Shown here in pieces: positions 56,159-64,000 of a DNA stretch of 64,000 nt. Within the stretch, counting starts at the first letter, position 1. Every line of letters starts with the position of its first letter. The notes beneath the pieces were generated by a model. It had not been told where the DNA came from. It ran no database searches and worked only from the letters and a program-made list of their open reading frames with translations. The stretch is from the NCBI RefSeq assembly GCF_001887355.1, contig NZ_MPIN01000014.1, forward strand, positions 186,001 through 250,000, read 5' to 3'. This DNA is from Cystobacter ferrugineus. Its GTDB lineage: Bacteria > Myxococcota > Myxococcia > Myxococcales > Myxococcaceae. A program made the translations under genes and the position numbers.

Positions 56159-57721
56159 GTGCGCAGAGTCGGAATCTTTGGCTGGGGAGTGGTCGCGCCC
56201 CGGTCCCGGAACATCGAGTCCTTCGAGAAGAACCTCGCGACGTCGGATAGCTGGCTGTCCGCGTTCAACGGCTTCGGTCCCAACAACTTCCTGGTGGGCA
56301 ACCCGGACTTCGACTTCGCCGAGTACAAGCCGTGGGTGGACGCGCGCTTTCCCGCCACGCGCTTCGCCCAGCTCGACAAGAAGATGGGCATGCCCACGAA
56401 GATGGCGATCGGCTCCTTCATCCAGGCACTGGGGCAGAACCCCGGGCTGGAGCAGGCGCTGCAGGCGCTGGGGCCCCGCGCCCACGTCTACGTGGGCACC
56501 GGGCTGGGTGACCTGCCCACCGTCCATGACATCACCCTGAACCTGCACCGCGCCCAGCGCCGCTGGGACCGCTTCTGGGCGGCGCCCGAGCGCAACTCCG
56601 CCCTGCGCCACTGGCTGGAGACGCGCGAGCCCCTGCCCGGCCTGCCGCCCGACCCCACCACGGTGGAGGAGAACGATCGGGACGTGGCCGAGGAGGCGTG
56701 GTGGCACTTCTGGGCGGGCCAGTCGTCCGAGCTGCGCGAGTACCTCGCCGAGCAGAAGGAGATTGAAGGACTGGGCGTGGAGAGCGGCAACGTGGAGGCC
56801 GCCAAGCTCGCCGTCATCAAGGAGAAGCGCACGCGCAACCAGCGCCTGCAGAAGAAGTGGGGCGCGCCCGAGCCGCCGTGGAACGCGGTGCCGGCGGAGA
56901 TCCTGTGGAACATCCACAACATGCCCGCCTCGCAGATCTCCATCATGGGCAAGCTCACCGGCATGTCGTTCGCGCCCGTGGCGGCCTGCTCCTCGTTCGG
57001 CTACGGCCTGAAGCTGGCGCTCGACGCCATCCGCCGTGGTGACGCGAAGGCAGTGGTGCTGGGCATGACGGATCCGCCGCCGCATCCGCTCGTGGTGGGC
57101 GGCTTCTACAACGCGCGCGTGGTGAGCGCGGACGGCGCCGTGTCCAAGCCCCTCACGCAGCTGCGCGGCACGCACGTGGCCGGCGGCTCGGTGGTGTGGA
57201 TCCTCGGGGACCTGGAGCACTTCACCGCCCAGGGCTTCAAGCCGCTGGGCATGGAGCCGCTGAGCGTGGGCGTCACCTCGGACGCGGACCACATCATCAC
57301 CCCCTCGAAGGAAGGCCCCACCGTGGCCATCCACGAGGCCCTGGGCCAGGCGGGCTTGAGCCCCGCGGACATGGGGAGCTGGGACTTGCACGCCACCGCC
57401 ACCCCGGGGGACTACCTGGAGATGGAGACGTTGCGCGCGGTGCTGCCCGAGACGGTGCTCGTCACCGCGCGCAAGGGCACCTTCGGCCACGGAATGGGCG
57501 CCGGAGGCGGCTGGGAGCTGACGGCCCAGTACCTCGGCTACGCGCGCGGCCAGGTGTTCCCCACGCCCCTGAGCGAGGGCGAGCTCAACAAGGAGATCGG
57601 CCGCGTGCACGAGCGCTACGTGTTCGACTCGCCCGTGGCCTCGCCCCAGGGCTGCGCCGGCAAGCTGTCCATGGGCGTGGGCGGCATCAACGCCTGCGTC
57701 ATCTCCCGCCCCTGGCGCTGA
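56159..57721 (+). CDS. Beta-ketoacyl-synthase-like enzyme with large insertion
   Basis: 520 residues; FabF-type ketoacyl synthases have about 410. The active-site triad is intact: C277 in VAACSSFGYG, H411 in DLHATATPGD and H444 in TFGHGMGAGGGWEL, with spacing close to FabF. About 110 extra residues lie between the N-terminal strand region and the Cys, in a Trp/Arg/Glu-rich insertion (about 125-245, e.g. RRWDRFWAAPERNSALRHWL and RNQRLQKKWGAPEPPW). It should condense an acyl thioester with an extender unit, but it is stand-alone: no ACP, reductase or other synthase is encoded near. Start is GTG 56159 with CAGGGGAAC upstream. Faces the DUF6683-like gene. Confidence 0.82.
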   Translation: MRRVGIFGWGVVAPRSRNIESFEKNLATSDSWLSAFNGFGPNNFLVGNPDFDFAEYKPWVDARFPATRFAQLDKKMGMPTKMAIGSFIQALGQNPGLEQALQALGPRAHVYVGTGLGDLPTVHDITLNLHRAQRRWDRFWAAPERNSALRHWLETREPLPGLPPDPTTVEENDRDVAEEAWWHFWAGQSSELREYLAEQKEIEGLGVESGNVEAAKLAVIKEKRTRNQRLQKKWGAPEPPWNAVPAEILWNIHNMPASQISIMGKLTGMSFAPVAACSSFGYGLKLALDAIRRGDAKAVVLGMTDPPPHPLVVGGFYNARVVSADGAVSKPLTQLRGTHVAGGSVVWILGDLEHFTAQGFKPLGMEPLSVGVTSDADHIITPSKEGPTVAIHEALGQAGLSPADMGSWDLHATATPGDYLEMETLRAVLPETVLVTARKGTFGHGMGAGGGWELTAQYLGYARGQVFPTPLSEGELNKEIGRVHERYVFDSPVASPQGCAGKLSMGVGGINACVISRPWR

Positions 57722-57736
57722 CGCGAGGCGCGGCGC

Positions 57737-58489
57737 CTAGTCGATGCGCACCGAGCCGCCCTCGGTGCGCACCTGCTCGATGGACAGGCCCATGAGCCGC
57801 GTCAACAGCTCGCGCGCCAGCTCGCGCGCCGTGCGCTGCAGCGCCGGCTGGCGCGTGTCCCGCCCCTCCGAGTAGAGCCCGAGGATGATGGAGCCCGAGA
57901 GCACGGCGGACTCGTACAGCTCCTGCTTCTCCCGGTCCGACAGCCGCTGCTCCTTGAGCCGCAGGGCGAAGCCCGCGTTGATCTGCCGCAGCATGCTCCC
58001 CTGCTGCGCGGGGCTGAGCACCCGGCCGTCCTTGAACACGCTGTAGGCGGCGCCGAAGAGGAAGTTGAAGGCACCCGCCAGGTTGTTCTTCAAGCGGAAG
58101 TCATCATCGCGATCGAGCTGCTGCTCGTACTGCCTGAGCAGCAGCATCAGACTCGCCTCGAGCTGCCGGCGCGCCTCCTTGTCCAGGTCGGGCACGGCCT
58201 CCGCCACCCGCTTGGGCATGATGGGGTTGCCCACGGTGCGAAACGACGACACCGACAGCGGCAGCTCCTCGGGGGAGACGGCCTCCTCTCCGCTCCGGCC
58301 CGGCGGCTTCTCGCGCGGGACTTCCGCGCGGACCTTTGTCGGAAGGGAGAGCTTGAAGCCACTGCCCGCGAACACCGCGCTGTCGTACTCACGGTAGGCA
58401 CTCAGGGGCCGGGCGACCGCGGGCCCCCCCCCGCTGCCCAGGGCGCACACCGTCGCGAGGACGGCGACCTTCCTGTAAACACCCCTCAT
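57737..58489 (-). CDS. Exported helical protein, DUF6683-like
   Basis: 250 residues. Signal peptide GVYRKVAVLATVCALGSGGG, cleavage near AVARP. The rest is mostly alpha-helical: SAYREYDSAVFAGSGFKLSL, RQLEASLMLLLRQYEQQLDR, NLAGAFNFLFGAAYSVFKDG, LSDREKQELYESAVLSGSII. This layout resembles the DUF6683 family, an exported protein group common in myxobacteria, with moderate confidence. ATG 58489 with GGAGGGGG upstream was chosen as the signal start; the frame is open to 58654. Divergent from the MBL hydrolase, convergent with the ketoacyl-synthase-like gene 15 bases away. Confidence 0.62.
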   Translation of the reverse strand: MRGVYRKVAVLATVCALGSGGGPAVARPLSAYREYDSAVFAGSGFKLSLPTKVRAEVPREKPPGRSGEEAVSPEELPLSVSSFRTVGNPIMPKRVAEAVPDLDKEARRQLEASLMLLLRQYEQQLDRDDDFRLKNNLAGAFNFLFGAAYSVFKDGRVLSPAQQGSMLRQINAGFALRLKEQRLSDREKQELYESAVLSGSIILGLYSEGRDTRQPALQRTARELARELLTRLMGLSIEQVRTEGGSVRID

Positions 58490-58652
58490 GCCCCCTCCGA
58501 TGGCTGGAACACAGAATCCACCCGGCACCCTCCTCCCACTCCAGCCCACGGTCCCGGTCTGGCGCGGAGCATCATCGGAAAGTACGGGGGGGGCAAGCAG
58601 TGGGCTCGCCCCGCCCGCACCGGTACCATCGTCCTGGTAGGACCACGAATTC

Positions 58653-60203
58653 ATGCCGCTCTCTCTTCATCGCGGTGTCAGTCTCGCCGTGCTCGCCTCC
58701 GCCCGGACCGAGGCCGAGCACCATGAGGACCTGGGCTGCAGCATCCAGGGTCCCACCTCCCGCCCCGTGCGCCGGGCCCAGCTCGCGCTCAAGCAACAAC
58801 TCGCGAAGCTCGGCCCCGAGCGCGCCCTGCGCGAGGCGCGCGCCCTCGTGCGCTGGCTCGAGGACACGCCCCGCTACGCCGCGCTGTGCACCGACGGCCG
58901 CCGCCGGCTGGGCCGGCGTCCCGTGCGGCGGGAGGTGCTCTTTCCCGATGCCACCCGGCACACGCCCCGCGTGCTGCATCTGCGCAAGGAGGAGCAGGGG
59001 CTCGACTTCCCCGTGAAGGCGCGCGAATGGCCCGTGCTCGCCGAGCTCTTCGCGACGCTGGCGCGCGGAGCGACTCCCGCCGAGCTGCGGGCCCTCTCGG
59101 CGCTGCCCGCCGCGGGCGAGCTGCTCGCGGACCTGTCCGACGCGGGCTGGCTCGTGCGGCACGAGGCACCGGTGGAGGTGCCCACGCCGGGCGCGCTCTT
59201 CGTCGGCCACAACACCGTGCTGGTGGCGAGCACCCAGGCGCGCGTCCTGGTGGACCCGTACTTCCGCCCCGCCCACCCGTTGGACCGGGCGGACTACCAG
59301 CCCATGCAGCCCAGGGACCTGGGGCGGGTGGACGCCGTCGTCATCACCCACTCACATGGGGACCACTTCCACCTGGGCTCGCTGCTGCAACTGCCGCGCG
59401 ACACGCGCATCCTCGTGCCCGCGGTGGCGCGCGAGAGCCTCTTCTCCACCGACTGCGCCCTGCGGCTCCAACAGTTGGGCTACACCCGGGTGGAGCCACT
59501 GCGCTGGGGCGAGGAGCGCCAGGTGGGGGACATCACCGTGCGCGCCCTGCCCTTCCATGGCGAGCAGCCCACCGATGGCGAGGGCCTGTACCCGGGGCTC
59601 TTCAACGAGGGGAACACGTGGCTGGTGCGCGCGCCGGGCTTCTCCGCGGCCTTCTTCGCCGACGCGGGACATGACGTGCGTGGAGACATGGAGGACGTGT
59701 GCCGCGCGCTGCGCGAGGAAGCGCCCGTGGACGTGCTCTTCTGCGGGGTGCGCGGCTTCCGGCTCGAGCCGCTCTTCTTCGGCTACACCACGCTGGACGC
59801 CTACCTCGTCGACGTGCCCGTGGACGCGCTCACCCGGCCCCAGCGGCTCATGGCCGGCCCCGAGGAGGCGCTGCGCTACGGAGAGCTGCTCGGCGCGCGC
59901 TACGTGGTGCCCTGCGCGGATGGCGGCGCCCCCTGGTACTGGCGCGAGGGAATGGGCCCACGCTACCCCGGCTATCCGGGCGAGCCCGTGAGCGGCGCCA
60001 GCACCCGTGACGAGAACCCGGACGCGGACCCCTACCCCGAGCGGCTGGAGCAGGTGCGCCGACGCGAGCGGCACGGGCCCAAGGCCCTGCTGCTGCGATC
60101 TGGCGAGGCGCTGGCGTGGCGGGGCCGCAAGTCCCCCGAGCGCCTCCAGTACTCCGGCTTCCGCTGGCCGTTCGGCCCTCCTCCCGAGCCGGGGAGCGAC
60201 TGA
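58653..60203 (+). CDS. MBL-fold metallohydrolase with N-terminal extension
   Basis: 516 residues. A metallo-beta-lactamase fold domain starts near residue 190 (FVGHNTVLVASTQARVLVDP) and carries the motif THSHGDHFH (H233, H235, D237, H238), with D/H ligands later at ADAGHDV and in LFCGVRG. The first 185 residues are an extra helical domain rich in Arg and Leu (KQQLAKLGPERALREARALV, WPVLAELFATLARGATPAEL), perhaps a winged-helix or dimerisation part. The family is the UlaG/RNase-Z-like large group; substrate unknown. ATG 58653 starts at the natural N-terminus. Single gene. Confidence 0.82.
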   Translation: MPLSLHRGVSLAVLASARTEAEHHEDLGCSIQGPTSRPVRRAQLALKQQLAKLGPERALREARALVRWLEDTPRYAALCTDGRRRLGRRPVRREVLFPDATRHTPRVLHLRKEEQGLDFPVKAREWPVLAELFATLARGATPAELRALSALPAAGELLADLSDAGWLVRHEAPVEVPTPGALFVGHNTVLVASTQARVLVDPYFRPAHPLDRADYQPMQPRDLGRVDAVVITHSHGDHFHLGSLLQLPRDTRILVPAVARESLFSTDCALRLQQLGYTRVEPLRWGEERQVGDITVRALPFHGEQPTDGEGLYPGLFNEGNTWLVRAPGFSAAFFADAGHDVRGDMEDVCRALREEAPVDVLFCGVRGFRLEPLFFGYTTLDAYLVDVPVDALTRPQRLMAGPEEALRYGELLGARYVVPCADGGAPWYWREGMGPRYPGYPGEPVSGASTRDENPDADPYPERLEQVRRRERHGPKALLLRSGEALAWRGRKSPERLQYSGFRWPFGPPPEPGSD

Positions 60204-60321
60204 GCACCAGGCCGGAGAGCGGGCAACCGAGCCGTGTGCTCCGCCGCGCGTCCTGCACGCGCGGGGAATCGGATGGACCTTGAAGCCTCGTCGGTCATTC
60301 GATTCCGAAAGGGGACGGGAC

Positions 60322-60540
60322 ATGAAGGGTCGTCAGCGCGTGTGCAAGAAGCACATCCGGCAGGCCGGGTGGAGCATCGCGAACGAGGGGCCGCGGGAGC
60401 AGAAGTACTACCTCGAGCTGCATGGGCCCCGTGGGGAGCAGATGAAGGTCGACGCCGGCTCCAAGGCACTGGCCTATCGCCACGCCGAGCGGCAGGTGAT
60501 GGGCGCGGAGCCGGGTGCCGCCCTCTGGGCGTCGACCTGA
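60322..60540 (+). CDS. Small protein of unknown function
   Basis: 72 residues with AGGGGACGGG upstream of ATG 60322. It is basic at the N-terminus (KGRQRVCKKHIRQAGWSIAN) and ends in ALAYRHAERQVMGAEPGAAL. It has no signal or membrane segment. I do not recognise it; the sequence resembles small conserved proteins of myxobacteria that are often annotated only as hypothetical. It precedes the nucleotidyltransferase-like gene by 109 bases on the same strand; a functional link cannot be shown. Confidence 0.6.
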   Translation: MKGRQRVCKKHIRQAGWSIANEGPREQKYYLELHGPRGEQMKVDAGSKALAYRHAERQVMGAEPGAALWAST

Positions 60541-60649
60541 GAGCGGCTGCTCACCAGGGGGGCAACCCGCCAGACGGGCCATTCTCCGCCACTCTGCGCT
60601 CGGTTGCCCCCGGACCTACCTTTGCCGATAGGACAACCGAGGGCGTGCC

Positions 60650-61504
60650 ATGAGCGACATCGACACCCAGATGGCTGGGCAGGACACGACACAAGCGCAG
60701 GACGAGCAGTCGAAGCGGACCAGCAAGGCGCCTCCGCCGATGCAGGCGGACCAACGCACGCCCATCGAGCGGGGCGCGCACCTGCTGGCCCTGAGCACGC
60801 TCAAGAACGCGGAGATTCCCTTCGTGGTCGCGGGCGCCTACGCGCTGCATGTCTATACGGGCATCTACCGCAGCACCAAGGACCTGGACATCTTCCTCAA
60901 GCGCGAGCACGTCGAGCGCGCCATGGAAGCCCTGTCGAGCATGTCCTTCCAGACGAAGATGCACGACCCGGTGTGGATCGCCAAGGCGTACGCCAACGAC
61001 GAGTACTTCGCCGACCTCATCTTCAGCTCGGGCAACGGGGTGGCGGTGGTGGATGACCTGTGGATCGACCGGGCCCAGTCCGGTGTCGTCCACGGCCTGC
61101 CCATCCTCGTGGCGCCGCCCGAGGACATCATCTGGTCCAAGGCCTTCGTCTGTGAGCGCGAGCGCTTCGACGGCACGGACATCAACCACCTCATCCTCGC
61201 GCGCGGCAAGCAGATGGACTGGAAGCACCTGATGATGCGCTTCGAGCCGCATTGGGAAGTGCTCCTGGCCCACGTCACCTTCTACCGCTTCAGCTACCCC
61301 GGCCAGCGCGACCACGTGCCGCAATGGGTCTGGGAGGAATTGCTCGACCGGGCGCGCCGGCAGCAGAACGAGCCGGACAAGAAGAAGCTCTGCCGGGGCA
61401 TGCTCATCGCCCAGGGCCAGTACCGCGTGGACGTCGAGCACTGGAACTACACCGATGCCCGCATGGAAGAGGTGCCTACGTTCCGAGACTACAAGAAGCC
61501 CTGA
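60650..61504 (+). CDS. Nucleotidyltransferase-fold protein
   Basis: 284 residues. After a disordered N-terminus (to about 40), AGAYALHVYTGIYRSTKDLD with a DLD at 78-80 matches the nucleotidyltransferase superfamily pattern (GG/GS-x(9-13)-DxD), as in AbiEii, LinA-like lincosamide transferases and DUF6036-type proteins; the first Gly-Ser is Gly-Ala-Tyr here. The remainder is mixed: ANDEYFADLIFSSGNGVAVV, WSKAFVCERERFDGTDINHL (a usual downstream motif of DUF6036-like proteins) and HWEVLLAHVTFYRFSYPGQR. Stand-alone, no clear partner; it need not be a toxin. Function unknown. A perfect hairpin follows the stop. Confidence 0.75.
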   Translation: MSDIDTQMAGQDTTQAQDEQSKRTSKAPPPMQADQRTPIERGAHLLALSTLKNAEIPFVVAGAYALHVYTGIYRSTKDLDIFLKREHVERAMEALSSMSFQTKMHDPVWIAKAYANDEYFADLIFSSGNGVAVVDDLWIDRAQSGVVHGLPILVAPPEDIIWSKAFVCERERFDGTDINHLILARGKQMDWKHLMMRFEPHWEVLLAHVTFYRFSYPGQRDHVPQWVWEELLDRARRQQNEPDKKKLCRGMLIAQGQYRVDVEHWNYTDARMEEVPTFRDYKKP

Positions 61505-61529
61505 GCGCGCACCTCGGCCCGCTGTCCTC

Positions 61530-61561
61530 CGACAGGCACATCCCCCCGGGTGTGCCTGTCG
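61530..61561 (+). terminator. Terminator hairpin after the nucleotidyltransferase-like gene
   Basis: CGACAGGCACA (61530-61540) and TGTGCCTGTCG (61551-61561) form a perfect 11-bp stem with the 10-base loop TCCCCCCGGG, 25 bases after the stop. The following TGCTTTCC is only weakly T-rich. It is a strong terminator candidate. Confidence 0.75.
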
Positions 61562-61775
61562 TGCTTTCCGCAATCGTTTCGATCGCCACGAACTTCACTC
61601 CGCCGCGAGAACTCCAGCCACGAGAAAACTCCCCGGGTAAGACAACACAGAGGATGCGGACCATTTTTTCGGGTCAATTCAAGATAAACGCCTAAAACTC
61701 GTTTTTCATGTTCCTGCCACGGCTGGGAATGAGGTAGAAAGACTTCATTCAACCCAGACATAGACAGGAACAGGC
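61562..61775 (+). promoter_or_regulatory. AT-richer leader and promoter region of the metalloprotease gene
   Basis: This 214-base stretch is much less GC-rich than its surroundings, particularly 61660-61770 (runs such as TTTTTTCGGG, AAGATAAACG and CTCGTTTTTCATG). No gene is present. It surely holds the promoter and leader of the metalloprotease, but I could not fix -35/-10 boxes. The gene's AGGAAC ribosome binding site sits at its right end. Confidence 0.55.
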
Positions 61776-63677
61776 ATGCCTTCACTTGGCGTGGCACGAG
61801 GTATTTCCATTGTTTCGCGCATGAACCGACAGGGCCGTGCGGCCCTGGCCCTGACCCTGGGCCTGTCCCTGGGGTGCTCGGGCGCGGACGAGGCGCGGAC
61901 GTACGAGGGCGAGCTGCGGATGTTCGCGGTGGACCACGCGGATGGCACCCACCGCATGGGGTACGGCCTGCGGACCGTGGATGGCCAGGACTTCGAGCTG
62001 TCCTTCGACGGAGAGCCGTCCGTGCAGCCCGGGGATCACGTCATCGTCCGGGGCCAGCCGGCCCTGGAGGAGAGCGTCAGCAGTGAGCATCCGGGACAGG
62101 TGGGCGAGCGGCTCGAGGTGCAGTCCATCGACGTGCTCGAGCCCGCGTCCGACGGCCTGGCGACGTCGCGGGACGCCATCGTGGGCGGCACCCCGAGGAC
62201 CATCCGGGTCGCGATCCTCCCCCTGGTCTTCCCCGGCAGCACGGCGGCCATCACCACCACCACGGCCCGGCAGCGCCTGGACACGGTCACCGCGTACTAC
62301 AAGGAGATCTCCTACGGCATCTGGAACATCCAGGGAGACGCCCTGGCGCCCCTGAACATGGCGAGGCCGGCCAACTGCAACCTGGACACCATCAGCAACG
62401 CGGCGCGCGCGGCCGCGCAGAGCCAGGGCATCAACCTGAACGTCTACGCGCACGTGGGCTTCGTGATTCCGAACAACTCGGGCCTCTCCAACTGTGCCTG
62501 CGGGCTCGCGTGGGTGGGTCGGCCTCCGGCGGCGGGCAACTCGTTCGGGAATGGCAGCCTGTACACGTGCACGGACCCCAATGCCTTCGCGCACGAATTC
62601 GGCCATGGCTTTGGCCTGGGCCACGCGTCCACGGCCCGCTGCGGCACCGGCGTCGCGTACCGCCGCTCCCCCTACTCCAGCTGCAGCCCCGACGAGTACG
62701 GCAACCGCTTCAACACCATGGGCGGAGGGCTGGGGCACATGAACGCCTTCCAGAAGTCCACCATGCAGTGGCTGGACAAGTGCAACAACGTCCGGGTCTC
62801 GCGCGACGCCACGTATGACCTGGTGCCCATCCAGAGCGCCTCCAACGGGATTCAATCCCTGCAGATCCCCACCGGGGACACGGTGGACAACCAGCCCCTC
62901 TACTACTGGGTGGAGTACCGCAACCCCGCGCTCGCCACCTTCAACGCGGGGCCGGATGGTGCCCCCGAGGTCAACCCGGGCGTGCACGTCGACATCGCCC
63001 AGGACTTCCGCTCGAGCAACGGCAACCGCAACCCGCTCCTGCTGGACCTGGCGCCCAACTACCCCAACACCCACCGCGATCCCCGCCTCACCTCGGGCCG
63101 CACCTTCAGTGACCCGGACGGCCGCGTGAGCATCACCATCGTCTCGCACAGCAGCGACAAGGCCACCGTGCGCGTCACCTTCCCGGGCGGCGGCTCGGGG
63201 ACGAACACGTGCAGCGACGGCACGCTCCCCGGCGGCGGCACCCCTCCCGGGCCCCAGCCGGGCTCCATCGTGCGGCTCGTCGCGAAGCACAGCGGCAAGT
63301 GCCTGGACGTCCCCAACTCCAGCACCGCGAGCGGGACCGCCCTCCAGCAGTGGGGCTGCAATGGGACGAACGCCCAGGCCTTCCGCCTGCAAGCGGCCAC
63401 CGGAGGCTTCAACCTCGTGAACGTCAACAGCGGCAAGTGCGTCGACGTGAGCAACTCCAGCACCGCGGACGGCGCCACCATCCAGCAGTGGGATTGCAAC
63501 AACACGGGCGCCCAGACGTTCAGCCTGAACGCGCTGAGCAGCGGGGGCTACACGATCGTGAACGCCAACAGCGCCAAGTGCGCCGATGTCGACGCCTCCT
63601 CGCTCAGTGACGGGGCGAAGGTGCGCCAGTGGAGCTGCAACGGCGGCACCAACCAGCAGTGGACGCTCCAGCAGTAA
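61776..63677 (+). CDS. Secreted M11-type zinc metalloprotease with ricin-B lectin repeats
   Basis: 633 residues. A lipoprotein-like signal (ALALTLGLSLGCSG, Cys about 34 from ATG 61776). The prodomain region to about 140 is followed by a metzincin domain with HEFGHGFGLGH (H273, E274, H277, H283) and a Met-turn NRFNTMGGG; the arrangement fits the M11 (gametolysin) family. The C-terminal about 135 residues are a beta-trefoil with three repeats (CLDVPNSSTASGTALQQWGC, CVDVSNSSTADGATIQQWDC, CADVDASSLSDGAKVRQWSC), each with the QxW motif, likely binding carbohydrate. It is an exported protease that may attack prey or matrix glycoproteins. ATG 61776 has AGGAAC about 6 bases upstream; ATG 61821 is possible but has no ribosome binding site. 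Confidence 0.9.
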   Translation: MPSLGVARGISIVSRMNRQGRAALALTLGLSLGCSGADEARTYEGELRMFAVDHADGTHRMGYGLRTVDGQDFELSFDGEPSVQPGDHVIVRGQPALEESVSSEHPGQVGERLEVQSIDVLEPASDGLATSRDAIVGGTPRTIRVAILPLVFPGSTAAITTTTARQRLDTVTAYYKEISYGIWNIQGDALAPLNMARPANCNLDTISNAARAAAQSQGINLNVYAHVGFVIPNNSGLSNCACGLAWVGRPPAAGNSFGNGSLYTCTDPNAFAHEFGHGFGLGHASTARCGTGVAYRRSPYSSCSPDEYGNRFNTMGGGLGHMNAFQKSTMQWLDKCNNVRVSRDATYDLVPIQSASNGIQSLQIPTGDTVDNQPLYYWVEYRNPALATFNAGPDGAPEVNPGVHVDIAQDFRSSNGNRNPLLLDLAPNYPNTHRDPRLTSGRTFSDPDGRVSITIVSHSSDKATVRVTFPGGGSGTNTCSDGTLPGGGTPPGPQPGSIVRLVAKHSGKCLDVPNSSTASGTALQQWGCNGTNAQAFRLQAATGGFNLVNVNSGKCVDVSNSSTADGATIQQWDCNNTGAQTFSLNALSSGGYTIVNANSAKCADVDASSLSDGAKVRQWSCNGGTNQQWTLQQ

Positions 63678-63702
63678 CCCGGAGCGCGCCCAAGCCGTAA
63701 GG

Positions 63703-63738
63703 GGCTCGCCCGCCGGTCCGAGGACCCCGGGCGAGCCC
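63703..63738 (+). terminator. Terminator hairpin after the metalloprotease gene
   Basis: GGGCTCGCCCG (63703-63713) and CGGGCGAGCCC (63728-63738) form a perfect 11-bp stem, and the loop holds a further GGTC/GACC pairing. It lies 25 bases after the stop. The following sequence GCCGCCGCCGTGTT has little T. It separates this gene from the YkgJ gene. Confidence 0.7.
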
Positions 63739-63766
63739 GCCGCCGCCGTGTTAGCAGGGGCTCATC

Positions 63767-64000
63767 ATGTCCCTGTCCACGCTCTGCCAACACTGCGGTC
63801 TGTGCTGCGACGGCACGCTCTTCACCCACGTGCCGCTCCAGGGCACCGAGGCCGCCCCGCTCAGGGCGCTCGGCCTGCCGGTGAAGGAGCGCGAGGACGG
63901 CACCTCTGTGCTGCCCCAGCGCTGCGCGGCCCTGGACGGGCGCCACTGCACCGCCTACGCCGCGCGCCCCGAGGGCTGCCGCCGCTACCACTGCCAGCTC
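63767..64000 (+). CDS. YkgJ family Cys-cluster protein, N-terminal part (cut by right edge)
   Basis: The first 78 codons of a gene that leaves the window. The opening SLSTLCQHCGLCCDGTLFTH has the CxxCGxCC cluster of the YkgJ family (zinc or iron-sulfur binding, formerly UPF0153), and the later QRCAALDGRHCTAYAARPEG and CRRYHCQL supply the further conserved Cys. Function of the family is unknown. ATG 63767 follows GCAGGGG. The remainder cannot be judged. Confidence 0.85.
   Translation, partial: MSLSTLCQHCGLCCDGTLFTHVPLQGTEAAPLRALGLPVKEREDGTSVLPQRCAALDGRHCTAYAARPEGCRRYHCQL

Noticed and set aside
60322-61504. The small gene and nucleotidyltransferase-like gene considered as a toxin-antitoxin pair.
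   Set aside because: They are 109 bases apart, the small protein shows no antitoxin-type motif, and the larger protein lacks clear AbiEii identity.
61788-61808. A TGGCACG (61792-61798) resembling a sigma-54 -24 box.
   Set aside because: No TTGC-type -12 box at the right distance, and it lies inside the coding start of the metalloprotease.

Overview
The window (about 70% G+C) reads as a chromosomal segment of a myxobacterium, most likely of the Cystobacterineae (Cystobacter/Archangium/Melittangium/Myxococcus relatives). The reasons are codon usage dominated by GC-ending codons, a DUF2378/TIGR02265 protein (a family restricted to this order), a large TPR-tailed Ser/Thr kinase, big cell-surface lipoproteins with kelch, Ig-like, lamin-tail and Cys-rich repeats, and the prkA-yeaH-spoVR stress/sporulation operon. 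I saw no rRNA, tRNA, CRISPR array, transposase or phage module. The genus assignment is inference.

Layout. 1-3.7 kb: prkA (cut by the left edge), a DUF444/YeaH VWA protein and SpoVR. 3.9-10.2 kb: an M23 peptidase, a PhcB-like methyltransferase, a DUF2378 protein, glycogen phosphorylase and a small STAS-like protein. 10.4-19.7 kb (all minus): a giant Ig/lamin-tail lipoprotein, a two-gene unit of a HATPase-DUF4325 regulator and a dienoyl-CoA-reductase-like SDR, and dnaE. 20-27.1 kb (plus): a Spy-like protein, an M14 peptidase with a closely following aldo/keto reductase, a lipoprotein, a GNAT and a 1058-residue kinase. 27.2-30.8 kb (minus): a seven-kelch lipoprotein, a DUF2750 protein and a D-amino-acid oxidase remnant with an internal deletion. 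31-35 kb (plus): an Hpt protein, a DUF485-ActP acetate transport pair, an EamA exporter and a NUDIX hydrolase. 35-37.8 kb: a LysR regulator divergent from an aldo/keto reductase, then an unknown gene.

37.8-51 kb: an Eis-like acetyltransferase, htpG, an orphan N6-adenine methylase facing a lower-GC gene of unknown family, a secreted intradiol-dioxygenase-like lipoprotein, a GNAT, an outer-membrane barrel, a DUF1338 dioxygenase, a CBM48-like/TlpA thioredoxin lipoprotein and an AtuA-like DUF1446 protein. 51-58.5 kb: a VWA/glutamine-amidotransferase-like membrane protein with a DUF4159 partner, two small membrane proteins, a membrane-anchored beta-sandwich protein, a stand-alone ketoacyl-synthase-like enzyme with a large insertion, and an exported alpha-helical protein. 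58.6-64 kb: an MBL-fold hydrolase, a small orphan, a nucleotidyltransferase-like protein, an M11-type metalloprotease with ricin-B repeats, and the start of a YkgJ zinc/iron-cluster protein cut by the right edge.

Functionally this is a mosaic of stress/development genes, carbon storage and acetate uptake, phospho-signalling (kinase, Hpt, HATPase-STAS) and a rich surface/secreted repertoire, with a few spots of decay or possible transfer. No single spectacular new system is evident. The most distinctive items are the internally deleted oxidase remnant, the insertion-bearing ketoacyl-synthase-like enzyme, the HATPase-STAS/SDR pair, the glycogen-binding-like/TlpA fusion and the orphan methylase with its low-GC neighbour. 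All family calls rest on reading motifs by eye; none was checked by a database search.
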